A program made the translations under genes and the position numbers. Below are positions 20,585-28,995 of a stretch of 48,506 bases of DNA, piece by piece. The notes under the pieces were generated by a model. The model did no database searches. It worked only from the letters and a program-made list of their open reading frames with translations, and was not told the DNA's origin. Within the stretch, counting starts at the first letter, position 1. Each line of letters begins with the position of its first letter. The stretch comes from a virus: positions 1 to 48,506 of the IMG/VR virus record IMGVR_UViG_3300029263_001080; one strand, 5' to 3'.

Positions 20585-21570
20585 TGGCAACAAGACCAAC
20601 AATAACACAAAGAGTCGTCGAGGCAGCCCGAGCGGCGACATCGCCAACTACATCCACCACCCGCCCCGGCGCCAGTTCTACTGCCGGCACCGCTGCTAGT
20701 GCTACAACAAGTCCCGCTGCCCGCCTCGGCTCTGCATCTGCTGCTGGCGCTACGAGTCCCACATCGACCCGAGCCCCCGGTTTTGGAACATCAGCAGATA
20801 GTGCTGCGTCGTATGATGACGTTGTCCGTGCTAGAAATATTCTAAGAAGGGATGATCTGGCGCCGGGTTTTGGAACAGAAGCAGAAACAGCCATGACTCC
20901 AGGGGGCACCCGTTCTGATGCTGTAATTTCTATTGAAGACCGACTTGGTTTTGAGACAGAAGACGAGATTGATTTTGAAGATGCTGAAGAATTGTTTTTA
21001 TCTTTGGGAGAACTTGACACACAACTGGCCTTGAGGATAAGAAATATAGATGCTTCTGGCTTTATTACTCACGCTCCCATCGCTTTTGGTAATGCAGACC
21101 CAGGCGCCATTTTGGCTTTTTCGGTCAACAATCGGAAAATGTCGATTGCCAGGACTAGATTTTCTGCCGATCTTTTTGACGATAATAATTTACTGAGAGA
21201 CGCAATTATGGTAGATTACGCTACGTTTTTTGATGGTGTAGACGTGTCTGTTTCGTTAACAGACGGTTCTCTTACCTATGATGAATCGGAAAGAGCAGGA
21301 ATAGAAATGAAATTTTGGAGAGTCAACACAACAAACGCAGTTTATCGCAATTTACTAGAAACTGATTTTAGCTTTGTAAATCCCATCGACACGCCTATAA
21401 TTCAGTTAGAGAACCCGGAAGAAATTACTACAGACTCCTTCACGTCTTTGCCAGAAACAGCAGCAGCCAGCGATCAAATTGATGTTTCTGGAATACCAGA
21501 AGGCTTCACAAGATTTGCTTCTTCTGGAGGCTTCACCGCGCCTGCTGCTTTCTCGCCAGGAGGCTACTGA
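20584..21570 (+). CDS. Structural-module protein with Ala/Thr/Ser/Pro-rich N-terminus
   Basis: This 328-residue protein has two regions. Residues 1 to about 100 are low-complexity A/T/S/P/G-rich sequence and contain the hexamer 'APGFGT' twice; this part is likely disordered. The rest is a mixed, acidic globular domain. It ends in 'GGFTAPAAFSPGGY', a Gly/Pro/aromatic tail. No enzymatic motif or membrane segment was seen. The start is a taATGg overlap with the previous gene. The disordered arm plus globular body is compatible with a linker or decoration protein of the virion, but I do not recognise it. Confidence 0.7.
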   Translation: MATRPTITQRVVEAARAATSPTTSTTRPGASSTAGTAASATTSPAARLGSASAAGATSPTSTRAPGFGTSADSAASYDDVVRARNILRRDDLAPGFGTEAETAMTPGGTRSDAVISIEDRLGFETEDEIDFEDAEELFLSLGELDTQLALRIRNIDASGFITHAPIAFGNADPGAILAFSVNNRKMSIARTRFSADLFDDNNLLRDAIMVDYATFFDGVDVSVSLTDGSLTYDESERAGIEMKFWRVNTTNAVYRNLLETDFSFVNPIDTPIIQLENPEEITTDSFTSLPETAAASDQIDVSGIPEGFTRFASSGGFTAPAAFSPGGY

Positions 21571-21572
21571 TA

Positions 21573-24500
21573 ATGCCTACGTCTATTATAGAAACAAAAA
21601 TTATTGACACAAATTTGTTTTTTGGCTCACCCGACCGAATTAGAGACTTAGTTGGAGGCTTCTATGTTTTAACAGCTAGTAAGTTAGGACCCACAACAGT
21701 CTCTACGGTGGCCACCAATACTAACAATGGGACACCGACATTCGAGATTGCTAATGATGGGGTAATAAGAGGGACTAATTCTGACATTCATCTATCCAAT
21801 TATTTTGTATTCTCAAGAGTGTCTACTATCGATCCTAAATTTCTTAATGATCAATATTGGAGAAATTACGCTGTTGAAAACTTTACTATAAACTCCACTT
21901 TCTTTGATCACACAACACAAATCACTCTGCCAGCCACAAGGGATGATGAGCTTATTAATAGCAGAAGGTTTGCTGCCTCAAGACTCACTTATGTAAAGCC
22001 TGAATATTATCAGTTCTATGAAAGATACCAGAATAATCTTTCAAACGTAGCCTCAGAGCACTTGTTGCCGAATTACTACTTTTTAAAATCTCAAGGAATT
22101 GCTGATCTTGACATCGCCAAGATGATCACGCTTGAGGGAACAATAGCTGAAGATTACTTTGACTATGTTAGCTTCGTAGATGAATTGATAGCAGAGCAAC
22201 CAATTTTGTTGGCATTATCAGCGGTAGCGGCTGGGAGACTGGGAGGAACCACAGAAGAAATAATTCAAAATTTAATTAATTTTCTATTTGGAACTGAAGT
22301 TTCTGACCCGGCATCCACTTCACAGATAAACACCTTATTTTCAAATGTCGCAAGCGACAAAGATGTGCCGAGATACAGCTATAATAACATAAAAAAATAC
22401 CTAAATGTAGACTACGTCAACCACACCTATTCAGCCACAACGGCTCAGAGGCTACAAATAAGATTGCAAAACATTATCTTTTTGGAACCTTCTATTCTTG
22501 CTGATTTAAACGATAACAAAATTGCAACTGATTTTTCTTTCTTAAGGAACGATAAAAAGCAGGCCGTTTATTCCTTGATGCCAATGTCTAATCATATTAG
22601 AATAGATGAAAGAATTACAGAAAAAACAAATGATAAATTTGCTGCCGTTATAAGAGATAGCAATTACCAAGGAAAACTTTTAAAAACCCTAAAAGAAGCG
22701 TTTTTGGATGAAATATCCTTAAAGCCTGTCTTGCGTCCTTTTGTTGTTGACAGGGTTATTGCCAGCCAGACCGAACTAAAGACTCTTGACATGATTGAGA
22801 TGCTGGTCTATAATTATAATAACTATCTATCGGAGACATCAAACTGTTTCTTTTTTGATTTAGCCACTGACGAGCAGAAAAAAGTTTTTGATTCAATCGG
22901 AGAATACAGGTTTGAAAACTCTGAAAGATCTGGCGATGTCTTAAATCATTCTGTAGAAGAAATAAATAAAATTTTTACAAGCTTAAACATGGATGTTTTG
23001 ATCACAAGAAGTGCGGTAGAAATGCTTAATCTGTCTAACACAGATAAGTACACTGAGACCATAGCTTTCCGAGTTGAAAAAATTGGAGGACCTCCGACAG
23101 GAGACTCTAGAACAGAAAATGTGTTACAAAACTTTTGGTTTTATAACACTGGTGAGCTAATTGAATACATAGACTCACAAGTAAAATATGGCACTGACTA
23201 CACTTACAAGACTTATGCTTATGTAATCGTGGTTGGTAACAAGTATCAATATACGGATTTGAGACTTACAAGGCAGATAGACATTCAGGAAACAGAAACT
23301 GACTATGGCACTGCAACAAATTATTGTCTTGAGTTTTATGATCCAACGACCGGCGAAACTGTTTCTCAATTATTTGAAGGGCAGACAAATTTAGCTAATG
23401 AATTGGATGTTGCTTTTGGTAGAAGCCAGCGAGCTTTCGATGCCCTCGCAGAATACATCAGAAATCGACTTGACGAAGAAATTATAATTCGCATCGATGC
23501 CATAGACTACAGTTCTATCACAACAAATGTAACCTACGCCGGATTGACTATTCTTGAAGCAATCCAGAAAGCAGTAACAATTGGCGATATGATAACGGCA
23601 ACTGCATTGGCTGCCTTCTTGGGACAAGAAGTCTCTAGAATCACTGGGGAAGCAAACCAAGACTTCCTGCCATTTGTGGAAAATCTAAAAGAAGCATTCG
23701 GTGCGTTTGAAAATATCCTAGCCACAAACGCGCAAATTACTTCTGCGTTTCCTTACTTGGCAGATTTTAAGCTAACTGTCGAGCCCTCTGCAAAAATTGT
23801 AGAAGTTCCAATTCAAGAAAAAACATTTAAGATTCTTGATAACCCGCCAAATGACCTAATAGCAACCCCACACCACCTTAAAGATCAAAGCAATCGACTA
23901 TCCTTTTTCTTGTCTTATGACACATTCTCACCAAACACTGTGCCCTATCCAGTCGCGTTAACCGTGCAAGATGATCAAAATAAAATTGACTATCTAACTG
24001 GGCTGGGAATCTCTGAAAATGATTTTATGCAAGATGAATCAGTCTCGATGGCAGAAACCTTTGAAGTCTATCGCTTATCAAAGATGCCCGCCTCTTACCA
24101 AGATTTTGAAGACAATCTTAGACAATCCATCGACTTGAGAATTCTAAAGAATGATAAAATCAAACTTGATGCGATATTTACTGAGCGAGTGAGACCAAAT
24201 CAAAAATACTACTACACCTTCCGCGCCATCAACGAAAACGGCATAGCAGGAGAGTTCACCCCAATCTTTGAGGCTGAACTAATCAATGACGGAGGCTATG
24301 TTTATGGAAACTTCAATCAATTGATGGCAGAAGACTTGGTCACAGATAACATTTCTGAGCCACTAATGTCTTTCAAGAAACTACTTAATGTCGTCCCCAA
24401 CATCCAGCACCTTCTACTACAATCGAATGACGCTGACTTTTCTGATTCCGCATTTAGCCAAGTTGAAAACTTCAGTCTCGGTGCCGAAGACAACGAAGAT

Positions 24501-24596
24501 AAAATCTGGGGCAAGACATTCAAGCTTCGTCTAACATCGAAGAAAACAGGAAAGAAAATCGACCTCAACATCAAGTTTAATGATAGTAAGGGTTGA
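21573..24596 (+). CDS. Large unrecognised virion-module protein with FN3-like end
   Basis: This 1,007-residue protein has a GGAGG site (near 21560) inside the end of the previous gene and starts 2 bases after its stop. No overall family recognised. Near the C-terminus, 'RPNQKYYYTFRAINENGIAG' followed by 'EFTPIF' has the spacing of a fibronectin type III or similar beta-sandwich strand pair; an earlier 'TDYTYKTYAYVIVVGN' looks similar. The middle holds an Ala/Leu-rich helical segment (about residues 640-720). The DNA is A/T-rich like that of 17122-20130. A virion role, for example in the tail or neck, is inferred from context. Confidence 0.75.
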   Translation: MPTSIIETKIIDTNLFFGSPDRIRDLVGGFYVLTASKLGPTTVSTVATNTNNGTPTFEIANDGVIRGTNSDIHLSNYFVFSRVSTIDPKFLNDQYWRNYAVENFTINSTFFDHTTQITLPATRDDELINSRRFAASRLTYVKPEYYQFYERYQNNLSNVASEHLLPNYYFLKSQGIADLDIAKMITLEGTIAEDYFDYVSFVDELIAEQPILLALSAVAAGRLGGTTEEIIQNLINFLFGTEVSDPASTSQINTLFSNVASDKDVPRYSYNNIKKYLNVDYVNHTYSATTAQRLQIRLQNIIFLEPSILADLNDNKIATDFSFLRNDKKQAVYSLMPMSNHIRIDERITEKTNDKFAAVIRDSNYQGKLLKTLKEAFLDEISLKPVLRPFVVDRVIASQTELKTLDMIEMLVYNYNNYLSETSNCFFFDLATDEQKKVFDSIGEYRFENSERSGDVLNHSVEEINKIFTSLNMDVLITRSAVEMLNLSNTDKYTETIAFRVEKIGGPPTGDSRTENVLQNFWFYNTGELIEYIDSQVKYGTDYTYKTYAYVIVVGNKYQYTDLRLTRQIDIQETETDYGTATNYCLEFYDPTTGETVSQLFEGQTNLANELDVAFGRSQRAFDALAEYIRNRLDEEIIIRIDAIDYSSITTNVTYAGLTILEAIQKAVTIGDMITATALAAFLGQEVSRITGEANQDFLPFVENLKEAFGAFENILATNAQITSAFPYLADFKLTVEPSAKIVEVPIQEKTFKILDNPPNDLIATPHHLKDQSNRLSFFLSYDTFSPNTVPYPVALTVQDDQNKIDYLTGLGISENDFMQDESVSMAETFEVYRLSKMPASYQDFEDNLRQSIDLRILKNDKIKLDAIFTERVRPNQKYYYTFRAINENGIAGEFTPIFEAELINDGGYVYGNFNQLMAEDLVTDNISEPLMSFKKLLNVVPNIQHLLLQSNDADFSDSAFSQVENFSLGAEDNEDKIWGKTFKLRLTSKKTGKKIDLNIKFNDSKG

Positions 24597-24618
24597 GAGC
24601 AATAAAAAAAATAAGCTA

Positions 24619-24625
24619 CTATTTA
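24619..24625 (+). promoter_or_regulatory. Possible late-promoter element CTATTTA
   Basis: The 49-bp gap between two structural genes is A/T-rich and contains CTATTTA 20 bases before the ATG at 24646, just ahead of a GAGGAG ribosome-binding site. Similar CTAwwTA strings lie in the gaps before 3664 and 47444. It may be a -10-like late element related to the T4 TATAAATA box. The motif is short and could be chance. Confidence 0.25.
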
Positions 24626-24645
24626 CGAGGAGAGGGGAATAATAA

Positions 24646-25671
24646 ATGGGATTTTTAGATAACTCAGGCGACATCATCCTAGACGCCGTGCTAACAGATG
24701 TAGGCAGAAAGAGGATGGCTGAAGGGGAGTTCAAGATTGCAAAATTCGCACTTGGCGATGACGAGATCGATTACTCGCTCTACAACGCCAACCATCCGTC
24801 AGGTTCCGCCTATTACGATCTTGAGATCTTACAGGCCCCGGTTATGGAGGCTGCTACAAAGCAGGCATCCTCTATCAAATACGGATTGTTAAGCATTACA
24901 AGAACTGACTTGGTCTACATGCCCGTTCTCGAACTAAACCAGAAGTCTGGCATTGACTCTGTCCTTAAGCACAATAACGTCATTTTGTTGGCTGCCAATA
25001 AGGCAACCTACACTACTTTGGCAAACGACACCAACATTGGATTCTCAAAGGTGCTGGAGCCGAACTCAAAGACTCCTAAAGCCAAAGTCATTATTGAGTC
25101 TGGGATAAATTCGTCCGATAGACAGCCAACCAGGGAGAACAGGGACAACATGATTATCAACACAAATCTCCTTGACCTTCAATTTGACGTAAAATTTGAT
25201 AGTAGATTCGTTGGTGGAATACTTTCCGTTCGGCCCGGACAAAATCAGTCTTTTAGCAATAACACAGATGGCTCTAGCAATGTTAACCTAACAGCCTTCG
25301 CTGGAAAGTCAGCAGTCTCTGCGGCTCGGTTTTTGGACAACTATGTAGCCGCTATTGCTGATGGTCTTGAGGACTTGGTCCTTCAATACACTACAGCGAC
25401 TACCGGCGATTCAGGCACAAACTTGTCTGAGCTTGCTGGCCCACGCGGCGGAATGACCGCTTTGTCTTTTGTCCCCAGCACGGAAATCAATGCGCAAGGT
25501 GTTTCGTCACCAAGCTATTACACTCTTTATGGTAGCACTGGTGTCGCTGCTGCCACTCTAGGATTCTCAAGTGGAACCTATGATTTTATTGACACCACCA
25601 TTTATGTCCAAGGTTTGACCACAGGCGCTTCACTACAGTTGCCGGTTAGAATCGTAAGACAACAGGCTTAA
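24646..25671 (+). CDS. Virion protein with LTxxGxxxxxxGxF N-terminal domain
   Basis: This 341-residue protein starts behind a strong GAGGAG site after a 49-bp gap. Its first 45 residues ('FLDNSGDIILDAVLTDVGRK', then 'RMAEGEFKIAKFALGDDEID') match the N-terminal module of the protein at 16139. The remainder is beta-rich and Ser/Gly/Thr-rich, without membrane segments. Such N-termini are, to my recollection, common in structural proteins of marine T4-like phages; that is memory rather than a search result. It opens a run of three well-translated structural genes (24646, 25685, 26739), each with a clear SD. Exact role unknown. Confidence 0.75.
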   Translation: MGFLDNSGDIILDAVLTDVGRKRMAEGEFKIAKFALGDDEIDYSLYNANHPSGSAYYDLEILQAPVMEAATKQASSIKYGLLSITRTDLVYMPVLELNQKSGIDSVLKHNNVILLAANKATYTTLANDTNIGFSKVLEPNSKTPKAKVIIESGINSSDRQPTRENRDNMIINTNLLDLQFDVKFDSRFVGGILSVRPGQNQSFSNNTDGSSNVNLTAFAGKSAVSAARFLDNYVAAIADGLEDLVLQYTTATTGDSGTNLSELAGPRGGMTALSFVPSTEINAQGVSSPSYYTLYGSTGVAAATLGFSSGTYDFIDTTIYVQGLTTGASLQLPVRIVRQQA

Positions 25672-25684
25672 TCGGAGAACTTAA

Positions 25685-26728
25685 ATGCCTATTAATTATG
25701 AAGTTTTGAATCTAAACACAGATGTAGCGAATACAAAAACGCTACTTCACGAAGTTATTCCGCTAACAGGCACGATTGTTAGTGGCACTTACGGTGTTTT
25801 CCCAAATGATGAAAATGTTAAGAATTATTCTCATGGCATGTTTCAGTCTGTTTATGATTATCCTTACTTAAGTTCTTCGGCAAATCATATCTTTGATTTG
25901 ACAGTTGGCTTTGATGAAAGCTCACCGCTTTCAGGATCTGCTAACGTAGTTCAAGAAAGAAAGAAGATAAACATGTATAACTTGTATTCTCAAGTTCTTC
26001 TTGGATACACTGGTTCATCTGCCGAAGTTCGTCGCTTTGAAGGCGATCTCGTTTTGGACGGCGTTGATCCTATGAAGGAAGCCGTGTTTGTTAATCTTTC
26101 TCGACTTCTTACAAAGGATCAAATAAAGAAGGGCACGGTTAGTGTCACCTTGGGGACTAGCTCTTGGGCTGCCCCATTTGCCTCTGCAACTAAAACCTTC
26201 ACTGATTCAAGGGCAACACAGATTGGTGGAACCTTAAACACAATTGGTGGAGATTACGGAATTCTTTCAAGTTCTACTGCTGGTGTTGGGGGCATTGTGT
26301 TTTACCAAGCTGGCGTAATGATCTTGACTAGCTCTGTCTGGGCCGGCACGACTGACTTTTTCAGTGCTTCTACTGGCACCAGTTCTTTTGACGATCAACT
26401 TGTCTCTGGGTCTATTTCTGGCTCTTGTGATGCATTCCGGCACAGGCTCCAAAACCTGCAATTTAGTAACACAACCGAAATTAATTCTGCCATCTACTTC
26501 TGTCGTGCATCGCACAACAAGTTCAATTACTCAAACAACCCGACCTATTTGAGTTCAAGCGCAATTCGTGTAAAAAACAACAACAGAGATAATCCCCCTG
26601 TTGCCTATGTAACCACGGTCGGTCTTTACAATTCGCAGAACGAACTCTTGGCTGTTGCCAAGTTGTCCGAGCCTTTGAAGAAAGACCCGACAAACGAACT
26701 AACCCTCCGCGTCAGGCTGGACTACTAA
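25685..26728 (+). CDS. Virion structural protein, paralogue of the next gene
   Basis: This 347-residue, Ser-rich, beta-type protein has a GGAG site 9 bases upstream. Its C-terminal 80 residues ('FNYSNNPTYL', 'VGLYNSQNELLAVAKLS', 'LTLRVRLDY') align with the end of the next protein ('VNYSNNPTFL', 'VAIYDDDKKLIGMATLS', 'LSFKLKLDI'), so the two are tandem paralogues. The N-terminal half has 'NYSHGMFQSVYDYPYLSSSA', a kind of sequence I associate with structural proteins of marine phages. Function is unknown; fibre, whisker or neck proteins are possibilities. Confidence 0.75.
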   Translation: MPINYEVLNLNTDVANTKTLLHEVIPLTGTIVSGTYGVFPNDENVKNYSHGMFQSVYDYPYLSSSANHIFDLTVGFDESSPLSGSANVVQERKKINMYNLYSQVLLGYTGSSAEVRRFEGDLVLDGVDPMKEAVFVNLSRLLTKDQIKKGTVSVTLGTSSWAAPFASATKTFTDSRATQIGGTLNTIGGDYGILSSSTAGVGGIVFYQAGVMILTSSVWAGTTDFFSASTGTSSFDDQLVSGSISGSCDAFRHRLQNLQFSNTTEINSAIYFCRASHNKFNYSNNPTYLSSSAIRVKNNNRDNPPVAYVTTVGLYNSQNELLAVAKLSEPLKKDPTNELTLRVRLDY

Positions 26729-26738
26729 GGAGGGCGAG

Positions 26739-28085
26739 ATGTCCCTCAAGAAGTTCGGGCGCAGTGATGTTATAAGAAATGCTATGAGGGCTTACCCTCA
26801 TAGTAGTTTCTTTGTTTACTCATCTTCGGTCTACTATGATCAAAGACCGATAGAGGCAGGTGGTTTTAACGGAACAGACATCCTATCTGCTGATGGTGGT
26901 TTAAGTTTATTTGAATACAATGTCGATAAAAGCGGAAGTACAAAATTTTTGACTGTGGGAGCAGAAAGAAAAGAAGTAAATGTTGTTCGTCTTGGCACAA
27001 ATCCTCCAATAATTCCCTATGTCATTAAAGGCGGAATGAAGCAGCTTTTAAGTCCGTCTCATAGATTGCAGACTTATGAGGATCCAATTGTTGGTGGGGT
27101 GAAGACAAGAATTGGCCCATTTCAAGAAGTCTACGATGATTACGCCAGGATGAATAATGGCTCTGTGCTTACAGGCTCTTCCTATGTGCTGTCCGCATCT
27201 ATCACAAGGGAGCTAATGGAGAGGGCGGGAGGCTTGACAAACTACACCCAAGGAACGTCAGCCATAATCGACTCTAATGGCAATGTACAAGCAAAGCCAA
27301 ACCACAAACATTATTATGGACTTCGCAACTCTCTTAACTTTTATAGCACCCGTTCTCCGCATTATGCCGTTTCTGGCTCAAGCTGGAATAAAGATGAGCA
27401 AGACATAAACCTGATCTCTGTTCCAAAGATCTTTTATGGTTCTCGCATCAAGCCGGGCAGCCTTTCGCTTAAGTTCTACATTACAGGCTCCTTAGTCGGA
27501 GAACTAAAAGACACAAAATATAATGGAGAGTTAATTCAAGTTGGCCCCGAAGGCTCAGTAGGATCCGGTTCAGTTGCCGGCGTGGCAATGTATGAGGAAG
27601 GGTTTGTCCTGCTAACAGGCAGTTGGGATTTAACGAGTGGCACATCATATGGCTTTGGCTCGTCTACCACTGGCTCTTGGACTAGATTTGCTTGCGGCGC
27701 AAATGATGGCATTAGTTGCTCAACATCAGCATCGTTTGATCTTTCCTTTAAAGGCCACACGGAGACTCAAGTTCTTACAATGTTTGCTCACGCCCGTAGA
27801 GGCGAGGTAAACTATTCTAACAATCCAACTTTCTTAGATTATGGACAAAGCAAATTACACGTTACTTCATCTAAATTTTACATAGAAAGCGATTCTGTTA
27901 CAATCAAGAACACCGTTTCTTCAAGCTACACGGGATTCGATGCGCCTTTTGAGAGACAAGTCTATGTTTCTAGAGTTGCTATTTACGATGACGACAAAAA
28001 ACTTATAGGAATGGCAACACTCTCCAATCCTGTTCTAAAAAAAGAAGCAGAAGATCTATCATTCAAGCTAAAGCTGGACATCTAA
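26739..28085 (+). CDS. Virion structural protein, paralogue of the previous gene
   Basis: This 448-residue protein has an AAGGAGG site 7 bases before ATG. It is about 100 residues longer than its upstream paralogue, with the extra sequence in the middle. Its N-terminus differs ('MSLKKFGRSDVIRNAMRAYP', then 'HSSFFVYSSSVYYD'), while the C-terminal domain is shared. Many S, G, T and Y residues suggest an all-beta fold. It overlaps the following gene by one base. The pair probably arose by duplication and may form a two-component structure in the virion; that last point is inference. Confidence 0.75.
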   Translation: MSLKKFGRSDVIRNAMRAYPHSSFFVYSSSVYYDQRPIEAGGFNGTDILSADGGLSLFEYNVDKSGSTKFLTVGAERKEVNVVRLGTNPPIIPYVIKGGMKQLLSPSHRLQTYEDPIVGGVKTRIGPFQEVYDDYARMNNGSVLTGSSYVLSASITRELMERAGGLTNYTQGTSAIIDSNGNVQAKPNHKHYYGLRNSLNFYSTRSPHYAVSGSSWNKDEQDINLISVPKIFYGSRIKPGSLSLKFYITGSLVGELKDTKYNGELIQVGPEGSVGSGSVAGVAMYEEGFVLLTGSWDLTSGTSYGFGSSTTGSWTRFACGANDGISCSTSASFDLSFKGHTETQVLTMFAHARRGEVNYSNNPTFLDYGQSKLHVTSSKFYIESDSVTIKNTVSSSYTGFDAPFERQVYVSRVAIYDDDKKLIGMATLSNPVLKKEAEDLSFKLKLDI

Positions 28086-28426
28086 TGAAGCCAATTATAA
28101 TAGTGTCGCCCCGATTCACAAAGCTGATGTCTGTTGTTATAGATGTTTACGCAATCACAATCTTTCCGTTTATAATCTCAAAAGAGAAAATGAACGAAGC
28201 TACGCTCAATCACGAAACAATCCACATCCAACAACAAAAAGAATTGCTTGTGCTTGGGTTCTATCCTCTTTACTTTTTCTACTATCTTTTGGGTTACATC
28301 AAATATAAAGATAAACAACAAGCTTACTATGGGATACCATTTGAACAAGAAGCTTACGAGAACGATCAAGATTTAAACTATCTAAAAGATCGTAAAGCGT
28401 ATAGCTGGAGGAAGTTCAAGGTTTGA
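28085..28426 (+). CDS. Small HExxH protein, putative zinc metallopeptidase
   Basis: This 113-residue protein has 'NHETIHIQQQKEL' with His43, Glu44 and His47 as a HExxH zinc site, and a downstream 'PFEQEAY' with Glu86/Glu88 as a candidate third ligand. Between them lies a hydrophobic, aromatic segment (residues about 55-70, 'LGFYPLYFFYYLLGY') that may contact a membrane. From memory, small proteins with 'NHExIHxxQQxEL' and 'FExEAYxNE' are common in Bacteroidetes and uncharacterised. It starts on the stop of the structural gene (taATG) and overlaps ruvC by 4 bp, so it belongs to the replication/repair operon. Peptidase activity is a prediction; it could be a zinc-binding protein only. Confidence 0.72.
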   Translation: MKPIIIVSPRFTKLMSVVIDVYAITIFPFIISKEKMNEATLNHETIHIQQQKELLVLGFYPLYFFYYLLGYIKYKDKQQAYYGIPFEQEAYENDQDLNYLKDRKAYSWRKFKV

Positions 28427-28980
28427 TTTTAGGAATAGATGTCTCAACAAGCATTACAGGCTTTGCCATTGTTGATGATAATGGCAAGATTGTCTTGTCG
28501 GAAGCCTGTGATATGCGGAAACACAAAGGTTTTTTCTCTAAGTGTCTCGTGATAAGAGAAGCGATTCTAGACATCTGTGATCGCTATTGTGCCCTCCTAA
28601 ACAAAGGCGAAGGCATTGACCACATCTTTATTGAGCAGCCGTTCACATTCTTTAACTCTGGGGGATCTTCGGCCAAGACTATGGCTGCCCTACAGCGGTT
28701 TAACGGCGTTGTTTCTTGGATGACCTTTGAGTGTTTTGAGATAGAGCCTCGTTATGTGGGCGCGACTCAAGCAAGAAAGCTTGTAGGCATTAAAGTGCCC
28801 CGTGGACAAAAAGCAAAGAAAGTTGTTATGGAGCATCTGCTCGCCACAGATCCAGACTTTACGATCGAAATAACTCATAAGGGCAATCCAAAGCCCCAAG
28901 AGTTTGATAGAGCAGACGCTCTCATTGTTGCGAGAGCAGGGTTAAAAACTATTCAGGACGAAAAGCTTGCCGAAGAGTAG
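28423..28980 (+). CDS. ruvC: RuvC-like Holliday-junction resolvase
   Basis: This 185-residue protein has the RuvC/RNase H fold signature: 'ILGIDVSTSITGFAIVD' with Asp6, then 'IFIEQP' with Glu71, and near the C-terminus 'FDRADALIVARAG' with Asp162 and Asp165. These are the four acidic metal ligands expected of an active enzyme. It would cut branched DNA in recombination-dependent replication or before packaging, taking the place of T4 endonuclease VII (gp49). TTG start at 28423 overlaps the previous stop by 4 bp and has a CTGGAGG site 12 bases upstream. It is followed by primase and the Mre11/Rad50-type fusion. Confidence 0.9.
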   Translation: MILGIDVSTSITGFAIVDDNGKIVLSEACDMRKHKGFFSKCLVIREAILDICDRYCALLNKGEGIDHIFIEQPFTFFNSGGSSAKTMAALQRFNGVVSWMTFECFEIEPRYVGATQARKLVGIKVPRGQKAKKVVMEHLLATDPDFTIEITHKGNPKPQEFDRADALIVARAGLKTIQDEKLAEE

Positions 28981-28995
28981 CCGCTGTGTTACTCT

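Noticed and set aside
20559-21020. 153-residue minus-strand frame
   Set aside because: It mirrors the Ala/Thr/Pro-rich start of the plus-strand gene at 20584, which is coupled to its neighbours.
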